In this document: positions 60,737-64,000 of the stretch, one piece after another | Numbering within the stretch: position 1 is the first letter of the stretch | Layout: each line of letters starts with the position of its first letter | Assembly: GCA_026745465.1 (NCBI GenBank) | Contig: JACYXH010000216.1 | Location: forward strand, 8,757,676 to 8,821,675 | From: Lota lota | Taxonomy: Eukaryota; Chordata; Actinopteri; Gadiformes; Lotidae | Direction of reading: 5' to 3' | Length of the DNA: 64,000 nucleotides | The notes under the pieces: generated by a model | What the model was told of the DNA's origin: nothing | What the model saw: the letters and a program-made list of their open reading frames with translations, nothing else | Database searches by the model: none | Program-made: the position numbers and the translations under genes

Positions 60737-63700
60737 ATGTGCACGTTTGTGTATGGGTGTGTGTGTGTATTTTATTTACAGTTTCAACCTGTCAGACAAA
60801 GACTCATTCTTTGACAGTAAAACGAGAAGTTCAATAGTAAGTACAGTAATGTTCCATATGTAATGCTTCTTATGCTCACTTCTGGGCCAAATTATATGAG
60901 CTGTATGTTTTTTCTACAACAGAGCAAAATAGAATAGTTATCTATCTATCTATCAGATCAAGTCTATTCCATTTTGGAAAACACTGTAGTGTAATTGGTG
61001 ATAGTTTAAAATCACTAATGTTGCACCTCTACGAACAGCAGCTCGTGCAATATTGGTGAGTTTATCGCCGTTAAATACAATCAGATAAGACTTGTTCATG
61101 AATAGGGCACTCCATGGAGGCTGTTAAGAGGTCACAATATGTGAACGTCCTCTTAGCCGCTTGCAGCTGGTAAGAGTTATAATACAGCAATTATTGAATT
61201 AGGTTAACACATTTAAGTGACTGGGATATATGAAAGAAACATAAAGTCAAGTAAAACTTTCTTATTCTTTTTTTCGTATTATCTTTGGTAAATATTAAAT
61301 ATACCTTAAACCTTCTGCTGACATTAGTTTTGTCATGTATTCTGCTCATGAATTAAACACTGAAAGTAATATGTATTTACAATGACAGGTCTTCGAGGTG
61401 TTGAAACGAACCAGATGCACAAAGGCCAAGTACAGCATGGGTCAGTCTTCTTTCAGCCTTTTACATGTTTTTAGAGGCATTGGTGCCTTTTTTTGGATGG
61501 AGAGACAGGAGGGTGGGTTGAAGAAGAGAAGGAATCACATGTAGTATAGGACAGTAGGCGGGAATCGAACCTGTGCATGCTACAAGGTGTATTGCACTAG
61601 CAGGTTGAGAAAAATCCTAATGGTTGTGTTGGGCATGCTATGTGTTCTCTGTTCTATTTAATTGCAGTAACACAATGTGAAAGGTGTAGAAATCTAAACT
61701 TTGACTGTAGTGGGACTTTAAAAGCAAATCTCCAGAAATATTGTTATTTCACAGAGCACATTATACATTGTTTTATACTGCTTAACATTTGTATTCTTGT
61801 ATTGTCCTTAAGGATTAACCAGTCTGCTCTGCAGTGGGGTCTACACGGCCGCATACCCCCTCCACGATGTAAGAAGCTTCCAGAAATATTGAACCTTTAT
61901 ATTCATTTCCATTTATCAAAACCAAGGGATAAGTGTGGCAGTAGCAACTCATGTTAGATTCTGTTTATTAGCCAGCACATGTTAAACTGAAGGGCTACAT
62001 GTGAATGCAGGTAAGTGTGGTCCCTTGCTAACAGCTCAAGACATAAGAGTAAAGCCTATAATGTTCCGTGTATCCATATTATTTCTGGAACCCAGTGAAT
62101 ATTAAAGCTGCAATCAGCGATTTTTGCTTGCCCCACTTTGTTGTGATTAAATGGTGTTTGGATGGAGTCTCATGGTTCTCATGCATTTGTTTGACTGATG
62201 CCATTGCTTTTGATTAGAATGCATGAGAATCATGAGACTCAATCGACACAGTTGAATTACAACAAAGTGGACTGAGCAGCTTCAAGAAAGCTCAGCCAAT
62301 AGATGGACCTTGTTTCCTGTTTCCAGGGAGATGTCAGTGGAGAACATGCAGAGCCAAACGATAGGAAGGTAAGATCATTACAAATGTATAATAATAGCTT
62401 TTAGAAAATACATGCACATGTTCTGAGTTTGAATTACACAGTGATCAAGCGATGAAAAAACATTACACTTTGTCTAGAGAAGGCATTTGATTCAATTGTG
62501 AATGAAGAACAATGCCAACAATGTCAGTAAAAAACCTATCTAGGTTAAAGTAATCTACTTAAAAAGTGGAGCTGTAAAGGCACTGACCATGGAAAAGGGA
62601 ATGTACATAACAATAGAGGTTAAATAGTACTTACTTTGTATGGATGACAGGGAGAAATGTGCAAAATAACACAAATTATCATTGTTTCAATCCCTTCAGC
62701 TTTTGTATGAGGAGTGGGCAAGCTACAGTGTCTTCTACAAATACCAACCCATTGGTCTCGTACGGTGAGAACCTGAATTACAGGACAGTGATACTGTGAT
62801 ATAGCCTATCATTTGTCCAACTGTATCTCTGGAAGATATGTCCCTAATGTTGTAATGAACTACATTAAGTCAACTGTACTCTTTTCTAGAAAATACTTCG
62901 GTGAGAAGATTGGTCTGTATTTTGCGTGGCTTGGTCTGTACACGCAGATGCTAATCCCTGCTTCCGTGGTCGGAGTCATCGTCTTCCTGTACGGATGTGC
63001 TACCGTAGACGACAATATACCAAGGTCAGAAGAACATCCACTTTTACTTTGTTCGCTGGATCACCAAGGGACAGCACGGTTCTTTTTTCTGTATTCATAA
63101 ATCTTTTTTTACTCATTATAAGTAAAGTGTTAATATCTTCCATCATCTATCCGTCCTTTTTTTTTATATTCCAGTTTGTCTATGTGCTATTGCCAGCAAG
63201 GACCTTTATCAGCTGGGTAGTTCTAAACATTTAATATCGTATACATCATACATATGATTGAAGATTGTCTGTTTCAGAATTTGCATATCATTTTTAAGAT
63301 TGCATATAGTTTGTTATCTGTATAATGTTATGATATGCATACTATATTATATTCCTCCTTCTATCTTTCAAAAGGATCCAGGAACACAGATAACGCACAA
63401 TAATACATTTTCATTTGGCTATATCTAGAAGGCCATTCTAAATTAAATCAGGTAGTAGAGAGGCATAGCAGGGGTTGATAAAAGATTTATGAAATGAGAC
63501 TGCATGACAAAAAAGGTAAGAGAGGAAGCAGATGAAATCTAAAAGGAAAGGGACAGAGAAACAAACATTTGAGGAATAAGCTGTCATCGCTCAGGGTCTG
63601 TGCTCCATCCGCTCTGCTTTCCATCAACCTGCAGGATACTCCCACGCACGCACACATGCACACACCCACACACACACAAACACTTGCGTTCACACACATG

Positions 63701-64000
63701 CACTGATGCACACACTCCAGGTTTGTGTGAATATCCTAGTTCCAGTTCTTTATTCCTCTTTCTGAATTAAATAGTAGAATGTATAGCAGATCTACTTTTC
63801 CCCTTAATATAAAAACTAAACACCATGGATAATCATATGTTGATGTTATTGACCATCACATAACTTTATATTTTATATATTGTTATAAATACATAATACT
63901 ATAACACCACTATATTGTTTGTTATCCTTTTTTCTGCTTTCAGCATGGAGATCTGCCACCCCAAGAACAACATTACCATGTGTCCTTTATGTGACAAAGC
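51838..64000 (+). CDS. ano1: anoctamin-1, 5' part (continues beyond the window)
   Basis: Anoctamin-1 (TMEM16A) is the calcium-activated chloride channel of plasma membranes in epithelia, smooth muscle and pacemaker cells. Eleven coding exons join in frame to 1211 nt (about 403 residues). They give the cytosolic N-terminus, the anoctamin dimerisation region (about residues 155-330) and the first membrane helix. ANO1 rather than ANO2 is indicated by [19 protein letters not shown] (ANO1 [22 protein letters not shown]2 differs strongly) and [16 protein letters not shown]. The calcium-binding helices lie downstream and are not visible. The start is the only ATG in the exon that joins in phase to the conserved part. 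Confidence 0.94.
52829..52877. repeat. (AT)n microsatellite
   Basis: Pure AT array of about 49 bp in ano1 intron 2. Confidence 0.95.
54181..54273 (+). pseudogene. 93-bp duplicated fragment of ano1 exon 3
   Basis: Ungapped match to 57044-57136 of the exon downstream with 6 differences in 93 bp (about 94%). Read in the exon frame it gives [25 protein letters not shown], then DTRLV and a stop. There is no splice acceptor next to it, so it looks like a non-functional partial copy. Confidence 0.93.
56196..56238 (+). repeat. 43-bp direct repeat flanking ano1 exon 3, left copy
   Basis: Matches 57518-57560 with about six mismatches; shared core GAAAGAGGATGTGGTGAAA. Confidence 0.8.
56561..56842. repeat. 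(CA)n array with CACAAAGGCACA higher-order units
   Basis: About 280 bp of CA-rich sequence containing periodic AAAGGCACACAC and AGAGGCACACAC units. It ends 72 bp before the ano1 exon 3 acceptor. Confidence 0.95.
56915..57337 (+). CDS. ano1: ano1 coding exon 2 (N-terminal domain; exon 3 counting the non-coding first exon)
   Basis: 423 bp, phase 0/0, GC-rich. [20 protein letters not shown] and [17 protein letters not shown] match mammalian CKYGLYFRDGRRKVDYILVYHHKRP. An Arg/Pro-rich segment of about 60 residues follows, then [20 protein letters not shown] and ELEKDED (mammal EDDKRFRREEYEGNLLEAGL). Called exon 3 elsewhere in this report. Donor gtgagt. Confidence 0.95.
57518..57560 (+). repeat. 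43-bp direct repeat flanking ano1 exon 3, right copy
   Basis: Partner of 56196-56238, 180 bp after the exon. Confidence 0.8.
58065..58118. repeat. (GT)n microsatellite
   Basis: GT array of about 54 bp in an ano1 intron. Confidence 0.96.
58503..58699. mobile_element. inverted-repeat hairpin element 1
   Basis: Arms 58503-58568 and about 58634-58699 are complementary with about three mismatches in 66 bp. A continuous perfect stretch contains GAGGGGAAATTGACCTGGTG and its complement. The loop is about 65 bp. The structure fits a palindromic MITE; no element-specific target duplication is clear. Confidence 0.88.
58701..58864. mobile_element. inverted-repeat hairpin element 2 (MITE-like)
   Basis: Ends ACCCTTTTCACAGAGGCGTC and, inverted, GACACCTCTGTGAAAAGGGT. 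Inner complementary stretches occur around CCAGGGTAGTAGAC. It abuts element 1 directly and resembles the element at 60449-60594. Confidence 0.85.
58936..59034 (+). CDS. ano1: ano1 coding exon 3
   Basis: 99 bp, phase 0/0. [20 protein letters not shown] and [13 protein letters not shown] match mammalian [20 protein letters not shown] and LKLKMPTKK. The exon opens with GGTAAGA straight after the acceptor, a donor-like sequence. Confidence 0.95.
59064..59590. repeat. 35-bp minisatellite
   Basis: About 14 tandem copies of a 35-bp unit, CTCTGTTGCTGTGGCTCTAA followed by CATGTGTTTTAACCC, with few variants (TTGAACCC, TTGTTGTGG). It starts about 30 bp after the ano1 donor at 59035. Confidence 0.95.
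59785..59936 (+). CDS. ano1: ano1 coding exon 4
   Basis: 152 bp ending in phase 2. [51 protein letters not shown]. Matches mammalian KKINSVLQKITDPIQPKVAE and [12 protein letters not shown] in the dimerisation domain. Confidence 0.95.
60449..60594. mobile_element. inverted-repeat hairpin element 3 (MITE-like)
   Basis: Ends CCTTTATCACAGAGGTG and, inverted, CACCTCTGTGATAAAGG. Arms extend inward through TCATTATGTTAATTATG and its complement, about 70 bp each. The termini resemble those of 58701-58864, so this is probably the same family. Confidence 0.87.
60657..60735. repeat. (GT)n microsatellite
   Basis: GT array of about 79 bp, followed by GT-rich sequence up to the acceptor of the next ano1 exon. 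Confidence 0.96.
60782..60836 (+). CDS. ano1: ano1 coding exon 5
   Basis: 55 bp, phase 2 to 0. [19 protein letters not shown], nearly identical to mammalian ANO1 ([19 protein letters not shown]). Donor gtaagt. Confidence 0.95.
61389..61440 (+). CDS. ano1: ano1 coding exon 6
   Basis: 52 bp, phase 0 to 1. [17 protein letters not shown], matching mammalian [17 protein letters not shown]. Confidence 0.95.
61813..61868 (+). CDS. ano1: ano1 coding exon 7
   Basis: 56 bp, phase 1 to 0. [19 protein letters not shown], matching mammalian GITSLLANGVYAAAYPLHD. Confidence 0.94.
62133..62270. mobile_element. inverted-repeat hairpin element 4
   Basis: Outer arms CCACTTTGTTGT and ACAACAAAGTGG; inner arms GAGTCTCATGGTTCTCATGC and GCATGAGAATCATGAGACTC. 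Probably a non-autonomous element. It ends 56 bp before an ano1 exon. Confidence 0.87.
62327..62368 (+). CDS. ano1: ano1 coding exon 8
   Basis: 42 bp, phase 0/0. [14 protein letters not shown], matching mammalian GDYNGENVEFNDRK. A short in-frame exon. Confidence 0.93.
62700..62764 (+). CDS. ano1: ano1 coding exon 9
   Basis: 65 bp, phase 0 to 2. [20 protein letters not shown] plus VR, matching [20 protein letters not shown]. Confidence 0.95.
62890..63024 (+). CDS. ano1: ano1 coding exon 10, first transmembrane helix
   Basis: 135 bp, phase 2 to 2. [20 protein letters not shown] then [20 protein letters not shown]. It covers the pre-helix and the first membrane span, nearly unchanged from mammals. 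Confidence 0.96.
63944..64000 (+). CDS. ano1: ano1 coding exon 11, cut by the window end
   Basis: Begins after a tttcag acceptor in phase 2: [19 protein letters not shown] (mammal [19 protein letters not shown]). This is the start of the first extracellular loop, with conserved cysteines for disulphides. The remainder is outside. Confidence 0.95.

Noticed and set aside
61960..62010. Small extra ano1 exon ending at gtaagtg near 62011
   Set aside because: ano1 exons 61813-61868 and 62327-62368 join directly in phase as in mammals (PLHD-GD).

Overview
This is a window of a teleost fish nuclear genome. The evidence is long AG/GT-bounded introns, very many (CA/GT)n, (CT)n and (AT)n arrays, decayed fish-type transposons, and two vertebrate genes whose exons translate to recognisable proteins. 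I cannot name the species. No prokaryotic features, rRNA, tRNA or CRISPR were seen.

Gene 1 (+ strand): shank2, a postsynaptic scaffold. There are 26 coding exons from the ATG at 5790 to the TAG at 39507. All exon phases join without a break into 5604 nt (1867 residues), close to the long form of mammalian SHANK2. The order is N-terminal SPN/ubiquitin-like region, ankyrin repeats, SH3, PDZ, long proline/serine-rich region with a Homer ligand, and C-terminal SAM domain. A non-coding first exon is likely to end at 2244.

Gene 2 (+ strand): the 5' part of ano1 (anoctamin-1, calcium-activated chloride channel). A likely non-coding exon ends at 45728 and the start codon is at 51838. Eleven coding exons are visible up to the window edge, covering about 403 residues: the cytosolic N-terminus, the dimerisation domain and the first membrane helix. 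The gene continues past 64000.

Layout: 1-5779 is upstream sequence, the likely shank2 first exon, repeats and a LINE fragment. 5780-39507 is shank2. 39508-45500 is the 3' UTR and intergenic DNA. 45500-64000 is ano1. In human 11q13 the order is ANO1-FADD-PPFIA1-CTTN-SHANK2; here shank2 and ano1 are direct neighbours in the same orientation with none of the other three between them, consistent with fractionation of a duplicated block.

The most unusual structures are: (a) a wrecked Helitron/PIF1-type helicase in shank2 intron 8, split by a telomere-like (TTAGGG) array, with further telomere-like tracts of opposite orientation on the other side of exon 9; (b) a tandem repeat starting at the shank2 exon 10 splice donor that carries four extra donor-like copies; (c) a 93-bp, about 94% identical copy of part of ano1 exon 3 inside the preceding intron; (d) four inverted-repeat hairpin elements in ano1 introns, two sharing terminal sequences; (e) apparent loss of the cortactin-binding proline motif from this Shank2. 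I did not find a wholly new multi-gene system. The window is two known genes in an unusual repeat setting.
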